From: Aeoliella mucimassa
GTDB taxonomy: Bacteria > Planctomycetota > Planctomycetia > Pirellulales > Lacipirellulaceae
Direction of reading: 5' to 3'
DNA length: 64,000 bases
Assembly (NCBI RefSeq): GCF_007748035.1
Contig: NZ_CP036278.1
Span: 186,001-250,000 of the forward strand
The position numbers and the translations under genes are program-made. Below the pieces are notes generated by a model. That model ran no database searches and had not been told where the DNA came from. It worked only from the letters and a program-made list of their open reading frames with translations. This document shows, in pieces, positions 24,267-34,100 of the stretch. Numbering within the stretch: the first letter of the stretch is position 1; the number at the start of each line of letters is the position of its first letter.

Positions 24267-25586
24267 ATGTCTCGACAAAATTCTCGCCGTGAGTTTCTGC
24301 GCGCCATGGGACTCAGTGCCGCGGTGGCTCCGTTCGTGATGAATCGCCCCAGCCTGGCGTTTCCCGCGAGCGCGGCCCGCAAGCAGCGGCTGATCATCAT
24401 CTTCACCCCCAACGGCGTCGTGCCGCCGACGTTCTGGCCCGACGAAGAAGGGGCCGACTTCAAGTTTAAGTCGAGCCTGGAGCCACTCGAACCGTTCCGC
24501 GATAAGACCCTCATCCTGCACGGAGTGAACGATGCGGTGCGGGGCGATGGCGATAGCCACATGCGCGGCATGGGCTGCTTGCTCACCGGTATCGAGCTGT
24601 TTCCCGGCAACGTGCAAGGCGGTGGCGACACCCCGGCCGGCTGGGCCAGCGGGCTGTCGATCGATCAGGAAATCAAACGCTACCTGCAGCAAAACGAAGC
24701 CACTCGCACCCGCTTTGGATCGCTCGAGTTCGGCGTGATGGTGCCGCAGCGGGCCGACACCTGGACTCGCATGGTTTACGCCGGGCCGAACAAGCCGATC
24801 GCTCCGATCGACAATCCTTACCAGATGTTCGAAAAACTCTACGGCGAAATGAAGGATCGTGAGAACATGGTCAGCGTGCTCGACGAGCTCCGCGAAGACC
24901 TGGCCGCGGTCCGCCAGATGGTGAGCGCCGAAGATCGCCAACTGCTCGAGCAGCAGGAGACCTTTGTCCGCGAGTTCGAGCAGTCGCTTAAGTCGTCGGA
25001 AGAATCGCGGGCGGAGGATCACGCCGAACCAGAATTGCCACCGGGAATCGATCGCACCAACGACCAGATGCCTGAGCTTACGCGGATGCAAACCGAGCTC
25101 TTGGTGCACAGCATGGCGAACGACTTCACGCGGGTCGCCACCTTCCAGTTCACCAACTCGGTGGGGGGCGCTCGCATGGGCTGGCTCGGCATCGAGGAAG
25201 GGCATCACGCCTTGTCGCACGAGCCCGACAGCAACACCGAAGCGATGGAAAAGCTAACCAAGATCAACCGCTGGTTCTGCGAGCAGCTCGCCCACCTGGC
25301 GAAGCGGTTGGACGAAACTCCCGAACCGGGCGGCGAAGGCTCGCTGCTCGACAATACGCTAATCGTCTGGACCAACGAACTCGGCAAGGGCAGCTCGCAC
25401 ACGCACAACAACACTCCGTTCGTGCTCGTCGGCGGTGGGCTCGACTTCAAGATGGGGCGTTCGCTGAAGATGGGCGGAGTGCCTCACAACCGCTTGCTCA
25501 TGTCGCTGGCGGCAGGCTTCGGTTACCAGCTCGACTCGTTTGGCAATCCCGACTACTGCGGTGCCGGTCCGTTGGCCCTGGGATAA
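24267..25586 (+). CDS. DUF1552-family secreted protein (Tat signal)
   Basis: A 439-aa protein with a twin-arginine signal, [18 protein letters not shown], at the N-terminus. The DUF1552 family sequence follows, including [27 protein letters not shown] and the C-terminal [23 protein letters not shown], which resembles part of an alkaline-phosphatase-like fold (DUF1501/DUF1552 group). The ATG at 24267 has GGGGAG upstream; the earlier frame start at 24213 would bury the Tat signal. It pairs with the DUF1592 gene 28 bp upstream, almost certainly in one operon. Function unknown. Confidence 0.92.
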   Translation: MSRQNSRREFLRAMGLSAAVAPFVMNRPSLAFPASAARKQRLIIIFTPNGVVPPTFWPDEEGADFKFKSSLEPLEPFRDKTLILHGVNDAVRGDGDSHMRGMGCLLTGIELFPGNVQGGGDTPAGWASGLSIDQEIKRYLQQNEATRTRFGSLEFGVMVPQRADTWTRMVYAGPNKPIAPIDNPYQMFEKLYGEMKDRENMVSVLDELREDLAAVRQMVSAEDRQLLEQQETFVREFEQSLKSSEESRAEDHAEPELPPGIDRTNDQMPELTRMQTELLVHSMANDFTRVATFQFTNSVGGARMGWLGIEEGHHALSHEPDSNTEAMEKLTKINRWFCEQLAHLAKRLDETPEPGGEGSLLDNTLIVWTNELGKGSSHTHNNTPFVLVGGGLDFKMGRSLKMGGVPHNRLLMSLAAGFGYQLDSFGNPDYCGAGPLALG

Positions 25587-25790
25587 CCGGGCGCCGATCC
25601 GGCTGCGAACCTTGCTTCGTGTAACCAACAATCGCAGTGTTCGTTTGCTCATCATCTGTTTGACTGCAGCCGACATCGCGTGCGGCTTTTGGCTGTTATT
25701 GCTCGTTGTGTTTGCTCCCTGATTGCAGCTTGCAAAATCACCCCCGCGTTGTTAATTTCGACAGCGTAACTCGTTTACTAAGGGGGCATC

Positions 25791-26612
25791 ATGGGGGTAG
25801 TGATCGCGTTTGTGCCGGTTGCGGCCGGTGCGCGACTTTCGCGTGCGGCTTTCGCAGCCGATCTGGCAACCTGGGAGAACATGGTTGACCAGCCACGGAT
25901 TGAGAAGCAAGACAAGACACTTTCGTTTTCGTATGGCGATAGGTTTGCCGTCGTAGGGATGATGCCCGCGTCGATTCCCGCCGACGAATTGGAAGGTCCT
26001 GTTGCAACAAGTTGGCTCTGGCCCGACGCCGAGATGGAGCTGGCTGCTCAGCGAGGTCATCTATTGGTAACCGTCGGCTCGACCGATGAGTCGGACGATC
26101 CGATCGCGCTTCGTAAGTTCCTTACCCAAGTGGTTGCTTCGGTGCTCGCGACCACCGATCAAGCGTTAGGGGTCTACGTCGGTGAAGCTGGCATGGTTGT
26201 CAGTCGCGAGTTGTACTTGCAGATCGCCCGCGAGATGCTGCCGCGCGACGTGCCGTTGCCGCTGTGGATTGATTTTCGCGTGGGGCCGGTCGACTTCGAC
26301 AGCGGTTTATCCTATGGTTTCACCGACGGCCTGGAAGAACTCGGGCACATGGAATTGGTCACCGAAAACGCAAGCGAATCGCCCGGCGAGTTGCGCGAAC
26401 GGATGATGAGCCTGGCCGACTACCTGCTCTCGAACGGTCCCGTGATCCGCGACGGCCACACGGTCGGCGCCGACTCGGAAGAGAAGATCACCGTCCGGTA
26501 TCGCTCGTCGCCATTCGGGCACGACAGCCAAGTGATGGGGCTCGACTACTCCACCAAACGACGCCGCACCCGCAACTCGACAAAACAGAAGCGTAGCTGG
26601 TTCAGCCGATAG
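25791..26612 (+). CDS. DUF4261-like protein
   Basis: A 273-aa soluble protein that resembles the DUF4261 family, from the pattern of an alpha/beta N-terminal half and the sections EAGMVVSRELYLQIAREML, PLPLWIDFRV and YGFTDGLEELGHMELVTENAS. The C-terminal 30 residues are basic. It stands alone, about 200 bp after the DUF1552 gene, and 168 bp upstream of the accessory strip. No catalytic residues can be assigned. DUF4261 proteins are often linked with toxin-immunity loci, but nothing here proves that. The family call is from memory and moderately certain. Confidence 0.7.
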   Translation: MGVVIAFVPVAAGARLSRAAFAADLATWENMVDQPRIEKQDKTLSFSYGDRFAVVGMMPASIPADELEGPVATSWLWPDAEMELAAQRGHLLVTVGSTDESDDPIALRKFLTQVVASVLATTDQALGVYVGEAGMVVSRELYLQIAREMLPRDVPLPLWIDFRVGPVDFDSGLSYGFTDGLEELGHMELVTENASESPGELRERMMSLADYLLSNGPVIRDGHTVGADSEEKITVRYRSSPFGHDSQVMGLDYSTKRRRTRNSTKQKRSWFSR

Positions 26613-26613
26613 C

Positions 26614-26640
26614 CAGACACGTCGGAAGTCAGACACGTCG
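26614..26640 (+). repeat. Short direct repeat
   Basis: CAGACACGTCG occurs at 26614-26624 and again at 26630-26640, just past the stop codon of the DUF4261-like gene. It marks the left edge of the accessory strip. It could be a target duplication or chance. Confidence 0.4.
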
Positions 26641-26737
26641 CTTATGGTCGATGTCTCATGCATCCTGGTTGAGGCTGTGAGAGCGTCGTAGTCGTTGATG
26701 CGCCGTCGGAGCTTAAGGGGAGCTTTGCTTTCATAGT

Positions 26738-26759
26738 TGTCCGAAAGTCTTGGGTTATC
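26738..26759 (+). repeat. Shared 22-bp repeat, copy 1
   Basis: TGTCCGAAAGTCTTGGGTTA plus TC, ending 21 bp before the start codon of the gene at 26781. It is one of three near-identical copies in about 950 bp. Confidence 0.6.
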
Positions 26760-26780
26760 CAACTGCTAACAGGAATCGTA

Positions 26781-27089
26781 ATGAATAACCTTGAAGAGAA
26801 ATTCGCTAAAATCATCCAGTATTACAGTGAGGGGTTTGTTACTGAAAGGGAATTGGCACCGATTTTTGTGGAGCAGCTTACAAGTAGCCGGAGAGAAAGC
26901 GACGCTAAAGAGTTAATTAGCATGTTTCCGGAATCGGTTCAGCCTGTCATGCGAACGTGGATTTTAAAGCAAGCGGAGCAACCTTCCGGTTACACTCCAA
27001 TTCTCATTGGTGGCAAATACCCACCAGAAGAGCTAAAGCGCGTTCGTGATTCACTGTGCGAGATCGCGAGAGTGCTCGAACAGGACTAA
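26781..27089 (+). CDS. Hypothetical protein (accessory strip)
   Basis: A 102-aa, mostly helical, soluble protein of no family known to me. It begins MNNLEEKFAKIIQYYSEGFV and includes PILIGGKYPPEELKRVRDSL. The DNA is clearly more AT-rich than the flanking genes, which hints at transfer or relaxed selection. Its size and acidic/helical character would fit an immunity-type protein, but no toxin is seen next to it. The ATG is preceded by ACAGGAATCGTA, a reasonable ribosome site. The shared 22-bp repeat lies just upstream. Confidence 0.6.
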   Translation: MNNLEEKFAKIIQYYSEGFVTERELAPIFVEQLTSSRRESDAKELISMFPESVQPVMRTWILKQAEQPSGYTPILIGGKYPPEELKRVRDSLCEIARVLEQD

Positions 27090-27263
27090 CCTTCGGAGAG
27101 ATTATCCGATACCCCATGCCGGCAGTGTGGGGTAGAGGCTCTAGGGTGCCAAGCGGGGGCGGCTGTTGGTTGTGCCCGGTCTCTTTTGCCTATACGTTAA
27201 GATAGTGCGAGCATCGCAGTTGTCGGTGCGGTCGCGGCTTTAGAGGAAATCGCCACCGGCTGC

Positions 27264-27285
27264 TGTCCGAAAGTATTGGGCTATC
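27264..27285 (+). repeat. Shared 22-bp repeat, copy 2
   Basis: TGTCCGAAAGTATTGGGCTA plus TC, ending 27 bp before the start codon of the gene at 27313. It differs from copy 1 at two positions. Confidence 0.6.
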
Positions 27286-27312
27286 GCAGATAGAAAACCA
27301 AGGGCCACAGAA

Positions 27313-27591
27313 ATGACATGGATTTCCTGCTTTGCTCTTACGCTTTTTGCAGTGTTACTTAAGCTATCCAATGCAGATGGTACAGGTAGTTTCCTTTCAC
27401 CACATGTGCCCGGTCCATATCAAGGGCTGCTGGTTATTTTTCTAGCAATAGTAGGTGTGCCCTTGGTAGCGGCCTACGAAGTGATGGGACTTCGCGAGAA
27501 GCAAGCCGCTCCTAATAAGTATCTATTCTGGACAGTGCTGCCATTGATCGCAATGTACTGCGTAATTTTTTTGATTGTCCCTCGAATGTGA
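27313..27591 (+). CDS. Hypothetical three-TM membrane protein (accessory strip)
   Basis: A 92-aa hydrophobic protein with three likely membrane helices (about residues 3-20, 38-58 and 68-89) and no soluble domain. No family recognised. The base composition is lower in GC than the core genes. It is preceded by the second copy of the 22-bp repeat and by AAGGGCC as a weak ribosome site. Together with the genes at 26781 and 28119 it forms a run of small unrelated ORFs, each with its own spacer. Confidence 0.55.
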   Translation: MTWISCFALTLFAVLLKLSNADGTGSFLSPHVPGPYQGLLVIFLAIVGVPLVAAYEVMGLREKQAAPNKYLFWTVLPLIAMYCVIFLIVPRM

Positions 27592-27660
27592 CTATAACTT
27601 TTTACCGCGATAACTCTGAAGTGGATCCCACTTATTGGTCCACTCGCTTAGATAGAGTGC

Positions 27661-27682
27661 GATAGCCCAAGACTTTCGGGCA
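27661..27682 (-). repeat. Shared 22-bp repeat, copy 3 (inverted)
   Basis: GATAGCCCAAGACTTTCGGG plus CA, the reverse complement of the sequence seen at 26738 and 27264. The inverted copy lies downstream of the small membrane-protein gene, so copies 2 and 3 flank it as an inverted pair. Confidence 0.6.
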
Positions 27683-27685
27683 GCG

Positions 27686-27988
27686 GTGGGCTATGACTGT
27701 TACGCCGCTACGGCCGGGGCGTATTCGGCTAGAGCATCGACGTTTTGTGATTGCGATTGTCCAGGAAACGGCAAGAAGAAGTATGACTCTGGCCTGAAAG
27801 TTACTTCATACACCGCGACTTTTGGGGAGTTTTGGTATGATGGGTTCGTCAACGCAAGCTGGGTAGGAAATCATGGGGGAGTAGGTCAGCGTCCGGACGC
27901 TTGGCCTGACTGGCATATCCACAGGTCGGTTCTTTCAAGCTCCAATATCGTGCAACAATTGATTGCGAGTAGAACGAGACCTCGATAA
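27686..27988 (+). CDS. Doubtful ORF, possible gene fragment
   Basis: A 100-codon frame starting with GTG that overlaps the end of the inverted repeat. The translation has Cys-rich (CDCDCPGNGKKK) and Trp-rich (FGEFWYDGFVNASWVGNHG) stretches that look protein-like. There is no ribosome site, and the open frame begins only a few codons upstream, so it may be a 5'-truncated remnant. No family recognised. It could equally be chance. Confidence 0.25.
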   Translation: MGYDCYAATAGAYSARASTFCDCDCPGNGKKKYDSGLKVTSYTATFGEFWYDGFVNASWVGNHGGVGQRPDAWPDWHIHRSVLSSSNIVQQLIASRTRPR

Positions 27989-28118
27989 AGATAGAACTCT
28001 ACAATGTTTGGTCCGTCGAATCGAACTTCAGGAATCCAAAAACCAGGAAGCCTACCATTGTTCTACCTGGAAGTCGAAAGGTTCACATGTACGTCACAAT
28101 AAAAGAGAATTTCCAACC

Positions 28119-28415
28119 ATGTCCGTAATTGAAGTGATGCTGTTCGATCCTGCTGGTTGGATGTTTATGCCTATCATTGTGTTGTTGTATATTTGGACAC
28201 GTCGCAAGATAAATGGGTGCCTCACTGTGCCGATCTTGAGCCTAGCCTTTGTCCTCACTTTGTCAGTATTTAGTGGTCAATATGAATCATACTCCGATGC
28301 TGCGAATGTAGTGTTGTGGACTGCTGCTTTCACTGTTTGGGGATTATTTATTTACGCTTTAATCGAAGCTAGCTTCAAGATACTTGGGTGGTGCCGCGTA
28401 TGGTCCAAAAACTGA
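28119..28415 (+). CDS. Hypothetical three-TM membrane protein (accessory strip)
   Basis: A 98-aa hydrophobic protein with three likely helices (MFMPIIVLLYIW, LTVPILSLAFVLTLSVF and VVLWTAAFTVWGLFIYALIEA). I chose ATG at 28119, preceded by AAAAGAGAA; the frame runs further upstream to 27963 without a plausible start. It has a lower GC content than the core. No family recognised. It resembles the gene at 27313 in size and topology but not in sequence. Confidence 0.55.
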   Translation: MSVIEVMLFDPAGWMFMPIIVLLYIWTRRKINGCLTVPILSLAFVLTLSVFSGQYESYSDAANVVLWTAAFTVWGLFIYALIEASFKILGWCRVWSKN

Positions 28416-29142
28416 ATCGAGCCGAACCCCCTTGTTTCAGACCGATTGTTTAACACGCCGAGCCCAGAACTCGGCCGACATCAGGAGAGCATTGTCACCG
28501 AACCCGAAAACGAACGAGTTAAAGAGCCCGAACTGTTGCGGGGTTTTCCGTGGGAATCGGGCGACGCAGGGGGCGGATTCCCCAGTTCGCCAAGATGGGG
28601 CATCTTCAAGGCTTTTGGAGCCTGTCGAAGGAGTGCATGTTGGCGAAACTCGGCGGGGTGGCACTGTTACGGCGTCCGCTTTTTGGGTGCCACTGCTGGC
28701 TTGTCGCGGACAGCCTTTCCGGATCGCATGGCAGTAGCAACGGCTAGTTAATGATTCGCCACGTTACCCAAGCACCAGCAGTGTGTTGGATGTTTGGTGT
28801 GGGGCGTCACGACACTCGAAGAACTGAGCAGCTATGACCCCCGACTACCGATCGGCGTTAGTGGGTAGTCTAGGACGTGGGTAGCGGTTTCTGGCCACGG
28901 ATGAACCGGATCATCACGGATGGGCTAACCGCAGGACCTCTTGGGCTTCGCCCACCTACAACTGGGTGTAGTGCGCCCAGCTGTCGGTGCTACCCAAAAT
29001 CTCCGCGGGCTCGGCGCCTGTGCCATGTTGGCTCGATTCTCACGCCGTACTCTGGTGCTACCCTCCCCGGGCCTGATAGCCCGACCCGTCCCGCAAGCGG
29101 GAGGGTAAATTCGAGGGCTAAACGAATTTTCTGACCATTCCA

Positions 29143-29188
29143 GTTTTCGCTGGAAAGTGGCCACCTGTGGTGTTCTAATGGACAGGTG
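29143..29188 (+). repeat. Interspersed motif, copy A
   Basis: TTTTCGCTGGAAAGTGGCCA followed by CCTGTGGTGTTCTAATGGAC and AGGTG. CCACCTGT and ACAGGTGG within it form a perfect 8-bp inverted repeat. It matches copies at 57822 and 61789. Confidence 0.6.
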
Positions 29189-29460
29189 GTTGTTGGCTGT
29201 CGGCTATCAGCTTTCGGCTGTTGGCTTTTTAGTGATTGGAGGTGATCGCGATGTGATGCTTATCTGAATAGCAAACTACTAGCGACGCGCAGGCGAAGGG
29301 TTGCCGGCGTGGGCGTTCGCTGCTGCGCGCGTGTCAAAGCTCTAAGCCTTAGGCTTTAAGCGGTAGGCTAGATCTTTCGGTCGCTGGAAGCTGCTTCAAG
29401 ATGACATATTCGCATTCCGCATTCCGCAATCCCAAATCCCCAATCGTGTCTCCTCCCCAA

Positions 29461-29705
29461 AATAGTTTCCCACCCATGGGAATCTATTTTGGGCAACTAT
29501 CCCGGAGGTGTTGATGCAACTCATTGCTGACAAACGACTTGCGATAGTTTCCCACTGCGAAAATAGATTCCCACTCGATGCGTTTTGGGAAATGGGAATC
29601 TATTCGGGCGCGAAAACCACTGGTTTTGTAGAGCGGGCGGAGATTCAATTTTCCCATCGGTGGGTAAATTGGGAATCTATTCGTGAGCATTGGGAATCTA
29701 TTCCC
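29461..29705. repeat. Cluster of palindromic 12-mer repeats
   Basis: TGGGAATCTATT occurs directly at 29477, 29593, 29670 and 29691 and inverted at 29562. One-mismatch or two-mismatch inverted copies lie at 29461 and 29543. The units pair into hairpins: 29461-29472 with 29477-29488 (4-nt loop), and 29562-29573 with 29593-29604 (perfect 12 bp, 19-nt loop). The last copy extends to the palindrome GGGAATCTATTCCC (29692-29705). Confidence 0.75.
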
Positions 29706-29961
29706 CTCCGAAGGTTCGAGCGTGTGCGGGGGGGGGCTGGTGGAGATAGGTTGGATTGGCGAACCGCAGGAGAGGGGAGTTTGGAGGGGAGGCCGGTCGC
29801 TGGATCGGATTCTGCTGCTTTCGTGACGCACGCAGGTGGTGAAACAGGTATCCTGGAAGTGTCGCACATCCAGCCGCCGCCGGTGGTGTGGTGGTTGGCC
29901 TGTGGAGTCGATTCGAAGCGAAGTGAAACTGACGCGTTGTCCTTTTTAAGGAGTCAGAGAA

Positions 29962-30945
29962 ATGGTGGTACATCGGATCGCTTTGATGATGGGGATGATC
30001 TTGCTCACCTCCTCCGCCGAGGCGCAGAAGTTGGTGGAGTATCGCAACTTCGAGGAGCGATCGAGCGAGTATGGTTCGATGGCCTTTAGTCCCGACTGGA
30101 AAACACTCTACTCGGCAGGCACTGGTAGCAAGATCAAGGATTGCGACGTCGAGGCCAATCAGGTGATTGGCGAGTTCACCAAGAATCGCGAGACTTTCAC
30201 GAGCGTGCTGACCGTGAGCCCCGATGGTAAATGGCTAGTCGCCGGCGAGAGCAACGGCGCGATCGTGTTCTACCAACTCCCGTCCGGCGAAGTCGCCAAG
30301 CAACTGGATGCGAAGCGATGGGTTCGCTCGCTGGCGTTCACCGCCGATGGTAAGGAGTTGTTCTCCGGAAGCGACGATCACCAGATCGTTCGTTGGGACC
30401 TGGAAGCCGAGCAACCGAAGGAACAATGGCCGACGGACAAGCAGGGCTACATCACCTTGTCGCCTGATGGAAAAACGGCCGCGACTACTGGGCTGTCGCG
30501 CAAGGTCTCGTTGTGGGATCTGGCGACTACCAAGTCGGTTGGCGAACTCAAGGTTCCTGCGGAGTCGACGTACGGAGTCGCTTTCAGTGCGGATGGCAAG
30601 TGGTTGCTCTCCGGCGATCGTCGCTCGCCGTACGAGGTCCGCCTGTGGGACTTGGCGACCAGAACCGCGCAGCACGAGATGGATGGTCGCAACGATGGAG
30701 TGGTGGCCGTGGCTTTTCATCCCAGCGGCAAACTCGTGGCCGCGGCGAAGTTGAACGGGGCCATTGAGATGTGGAGCGTCGAAACCGGCGAACTGGTCGA
30801 TTCGGCAAACAGCGGAGTGTCGAATGCGTTGGGGCTGAGCTTCAGTGCTGATGGCACCAAATTGGCCCATGTATACGGGGCCACCGAAGCGGCTTGCGGG
30901 GTGCGCATCTGGCTGTTGGAAGGTCTGGAGGAGGCGTTGGAATAG
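29962..30945 (+). CDS. Secreted WD40-repeat protein
   Basis: A 327-aa protein with a signal peptide (about residues 1-22, cleaved near AEA-QK) and about seven WD40-like blades. Recurrent blade ends include VRWDLE, VSLWDLATTKS, VRLWDLATRTA and IEMWSVETGE, each preceded by FSxDGKxL-type strands. It should fold as one beta-propeller and act as a protein-binding platform outside the cytoplasm; the partner is unknown. AAGGAG lies 10 bp before the ATG. It is 168 bp upstream of the polyketide synthase gene on the same strand, but a promoter-like sequence lies between them. Confidence 0.85.
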   Translation: MVVHRIALMMGMILLTSSAEAQKLVEYRNFEERSSEYGSMAFSPDWKTLYSAGTGSKIKDCDVEANQVIGEFTKNRETFTSVLTVSPDGKWLVAGESNGAIVFYQLPSGEVAKQLDAKRWVRSLAFTADGKELFSGSDDHQIVRWDLEAEQPKEQWPTDKQGYITLSPDGKTAATTGLSRKVSLWDLATTKSVGELKVPAESTYGVAFSADGKWLLSGDRRSPYEVRLWDLATRTAQHEMDGRNDGVVAVAFHPSGKLVAAAKLNGAIEMWSVETGELVDSANSGVSNALGLSFSADGTKLAHVYGATEAACGVRIWLLEGLEEALE

Positions 30946-31040
30946 CAACATCGGTTCGGCAGGGTAGCCGTGTTGGGTGAACCTGAGGCGGGAGACGGGG
31001 AATTCTGGGGCTGGAATCCCCCAGATGGGGGTCCTGTGGG

Positions 31041-31069
31041 TTGAATAGGGACCCTGGGTCACTTATTCT
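31041..31069 (+). promoter_or_regulatory. Possible promoter of the polyketide synthase gene
   Basis: TTGAAT (31041-31046) and TATTCT (31064-31069) with a 17-bp spacer, about 45 bp before the ATG at 31114. A CCCCC/GGGGG hairpin (about 31016-31031) just upstream may end the WD40 transcript. Confidence 0.4.
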
Positions 31070-31113
31070 ATGGGGTTTCCGAAGGCTCATCTCGCCCTGC
31101 AGATAACCTCTTG

Positions 31114-34100
31114 ATGTCAGACCTAGCCCAACGAATGGCGAATCTCTCGCCTGCCCAGCGAAAGTTACTTCAGCAACGTCTCGCGGGGCAAAAAGCCCAA
31201 GCCGAGCCGATCGCCATTGTCGGTATGTCGTGCCGCTTCGCCGGCGCGAACAGCCTGGCCGAGTACTGGCGCGTGATCCGCGACGGCGTGGAAGCCGTGA
31301 GCGAGGTGCCGCCCGATCGCTGGGACATCGACGAACTGTACGATCCCACCGGCACGCAGTCGGGCAAGATGTTTACCAAGTGGGGCGGGTTCGTCGATCG
31401 CATCGACCAGTTCGATCCTCAGTTCTTCGGCATCGCTCCTCGCGAAGCGTCGCGGATGGACCCGCAGCAACGCATGCTGCTCGAGGTCGCTTGGGAAGCG
31501 ATGGAAAACGGCGGCATCCCGGCCGACCAGCTCGCTGGCAGCAAGACCGGCGTGTACGTCGGCATCGGCGGCGCGGATTACTCGAAGGTTCCCTCGCAGT
31601 ACGCCAACTACTATCAGCAGATCGACGCCCACGTCGGCACCGGCAACGCGCTGTCGATTGCTGCGAATCGCATCTCGTACATCTTCGACTTCCATGGCCC
31701 AAGTGCGGCGGTCGATACGGCTTGCTCGAGTGCGTCGCTTGCCATTCACCTGGCAGTGGAGAGCCTGCGTCGTAAGGAGTGCAACGCCGCGCTGGCCGGC
31801 GGCGTGAACGCGATTATCACACCGGAGACCACTATCGCGTTCTCCAAAGCGCGGATGCTCTCGCCCGAGGGCAAGTGCCGCCCGTTCGATGCAGGAGCCA
31901 ACGGTTACGTCCGTGGCGAAGGGTGTGGTCTGGTGCTGCTCAAGCGCCTGGCCGACGCTCAGCGCGACGGCGATCAGATACTCGCGGTCATTCGCGCAAC
32001 GAGCGTGAATCAGGATGGTCGCACTTCGGGCATTAGCGCGCCGAATGGTCAGTCGCAGCAGGAGTGCATCCGCGCAGCCCACACGCAGGCGGGAGTCACC
32101 GCGGCCGACATTTCGTACGTCGAAGCCCACGGCACCGGCACCCCGCTCGGCGATCCCATTGAAATGCAGGCGCTCACAGAGATCTTCCAGAGGGCGAGCG
32201 ACGACGATCAACCGTTGCACGTCACCAGCGTGAAGGCCAACATCGGTCATACCGAGACCGTTTCCGGCGCGGCTGGTTTGATCAAGACCGTGCTGTTGAT
32301 GCAGCAGGAGCTGATCCCGCCGCAGTTGTATTTTGAATCGATCAACCCGCACATTGCGCTCGATGGTTCGCGAATTGTGGTTCCGCAGCACGCGACACCA
32401 TGGCCCGCAGCTGGTGGCCGGCGGCTGGCTGGCATCAGCTCTTTTGGCTTCGGTGGCACCAACACCCATTTGCTGATCGAAGCCCCTTCGGCCGATCTAG
32501 TAGCGACAAAGGACGAACCGGAGCAGGTCGAACGGATACCGGCCGAGCAGGTCGACCCGACACTAGCGGCCGAACCACGGCATCGCCATGTGCTGAAGCT
32601 CTCGGGCCGCACGAGCGATGCGATCGAACGCCAGGCCGAGCAGATCGCCAGCTACCTCGGCGAGCATCCCGAAGCCACGCTGGCCGACGTGTGCTTTACA
32701 GCCAATACCGGGCGGGCCGACTTCAATCATCGCGCAGCCATCGCTTCCGATTCGCGCGAGTCGCTCGAAAAAGCCTTAGCGACCCTTGCTGCTGGCAAGG
32801 CGAGTCCCACGGTCAAACGCGGTCAGGTGAAAGGCATCGCCCGCCCGAAGGTGGCCTTCCTTTTTACCGGGCAAGGTTCGCAGTACGCCCAGATGGGGCG
32901 CGAGCTGTATCGCACCGAGCCGGTGTTCCGCGACGCGATCGACCAATGCGACGAAATCCTTCGCGTGGGGCTAAGCGAATCGCTCCTCAGCATTCTGTTC
33001 CCCACCGACAACGACGATGCCGAGCTGGTGAACCAGACCATCTTCACGCAGCCTGCGCTGTTTGCCATTGAGTACGCCATGGCCCGGCTCTGGCAGTCGT
33101 GGGGAGTCGAGCCGAGCATCCTGCTGGGCCATAGCGTTGGCGAATACGTGGCCGCGACCGTGGCTGGCTGCATGACCCTGCCTGAAGGTTTGGGGCTCAT
33201 TAGCGAGCGGGCGCGGTTGATGCAGCAGATCTCGAAGCCAGGCAAGATGGCGGTGGTGTTTGCTGCCGAAGCCGACGTGGCCAAGAAGCTCGCCGGCCAG
33301 GAAGATCGCGTTGCCATCGCGGCCGTGAATGGCCCGGAGAACACCGTGATTTCGGGCGACGCGGCGGCCGTGGATGCGCTTGTCGACGAGTTCGAATCGA
33401 GCGGCGTCGGCCTGCAGCGTCTGGTCGTGTCGCATGCGTTCCATTCGCCGTTGATGGACGAAATGCTCGACGCGTTCGAGGAGTTTGCTGCCGGCATCCA
33501 ATTCCAACCACCCACCATTCCGCTAGTGTCGAACCTCACCGGCCAGGTGATGACCGAGGCCCCCACCGCCCGCTACTGGCGCGACCATGTTCGCGGGGCG
33601 GTGCGATTCGTCGACGGCGTCGAACGCGTGGCCGAGGCCAAGGTGTCGGTGCTGCTCGAGGTCGGTCCGACTGCCAGCCTGCTCGGCATGGCCAAGCGAT
33701 GCCTTGCCGGGTACTCGGCGGCTAGCATCTCGTCGCTCCGCAAGGGACAAGATGCCGATCAGGCGCTGGCCACCGCGGTGGGCGAAATGTACACCGCTGG
33801 CGTGAAGCTCGACTGGCGGGCGCGCAGCACCCATCAGGCGTCGCAACGTTTGATGCTGCCGAATTACCCATTCCACCGAGATCGGTTCTGGTTCGATGTC
33901 GATGGCCCGGCTGGCTCCGGCATCGCGCGTCGCGGGGCCACTGGTGGGCGTCCGCTGCTGGGGGGACGTGTGCCGAGTGTCTGGACCAACGCGGTCTACG
34001 AGACCATTGTCGACGCTCACTCGCCGGGCTACCTGGTGGATCATCAGGTGCAAGGTTCGGTCGTGGTGCCTGCCGCGGCGTTCATCGAACAAGGGCTAGC

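Larger units (their letters stand above)
27592..28118 (+). other. Spacer of the accessory strip
   Basis: About 530 bp between two small membrane-protein genes. It contains the inverted third copy of the 22-bp repeat at 27661-27682. Immediately after it TAGCCCA...TGGGCTA can pair (27663-27693). One doubtful ORF (27686-27988) is listed separately. Confidence 0.4.
28416..29961. other. 1.5-kb region without a convincing gene
   Basis: No ORF here has a good start, ribosome site or protein-like composition. The stretch contains inverted fragments such as CACTGCTGGCTTGTC near 28690 and AGCACCAGCAGTG near 28771, a copy of the interspersed motif at 29143-29188, and the palindromic 12-mer cluster at 29461-29705. 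It looks like a decaying or repeat-rich intergenic region. Confidence 0.5.

Noticed and set aside
26640-27700. Integron gene-cassette array
   Set aside because: No integrase is visible, and the shared 22-bp repeat lacks paired RYYYAAC/GTTRRRY core sites expected of attC.
28384-28751. Small ORFs after the accessory strip
   Set aside because: They overlap in several frames, lack ribosome sites and have Arg/Ser/Pro-biased composition typical of non-coding DNA.
29461-29705. CRISPR array
   Set aside because: The repeats are only 12 bp, in both orientations and unevenly spaced, with no cas genes in the window.
29508-30089. ORF across the 12-mer repeat cluster
   Set aside because: Its translation includes WESI repeats produced by the DNA repeats themselves. 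It overlaps the WD40 gene start and has a low-complexity Gly/Arg tail. Better explained as repeat DNA.
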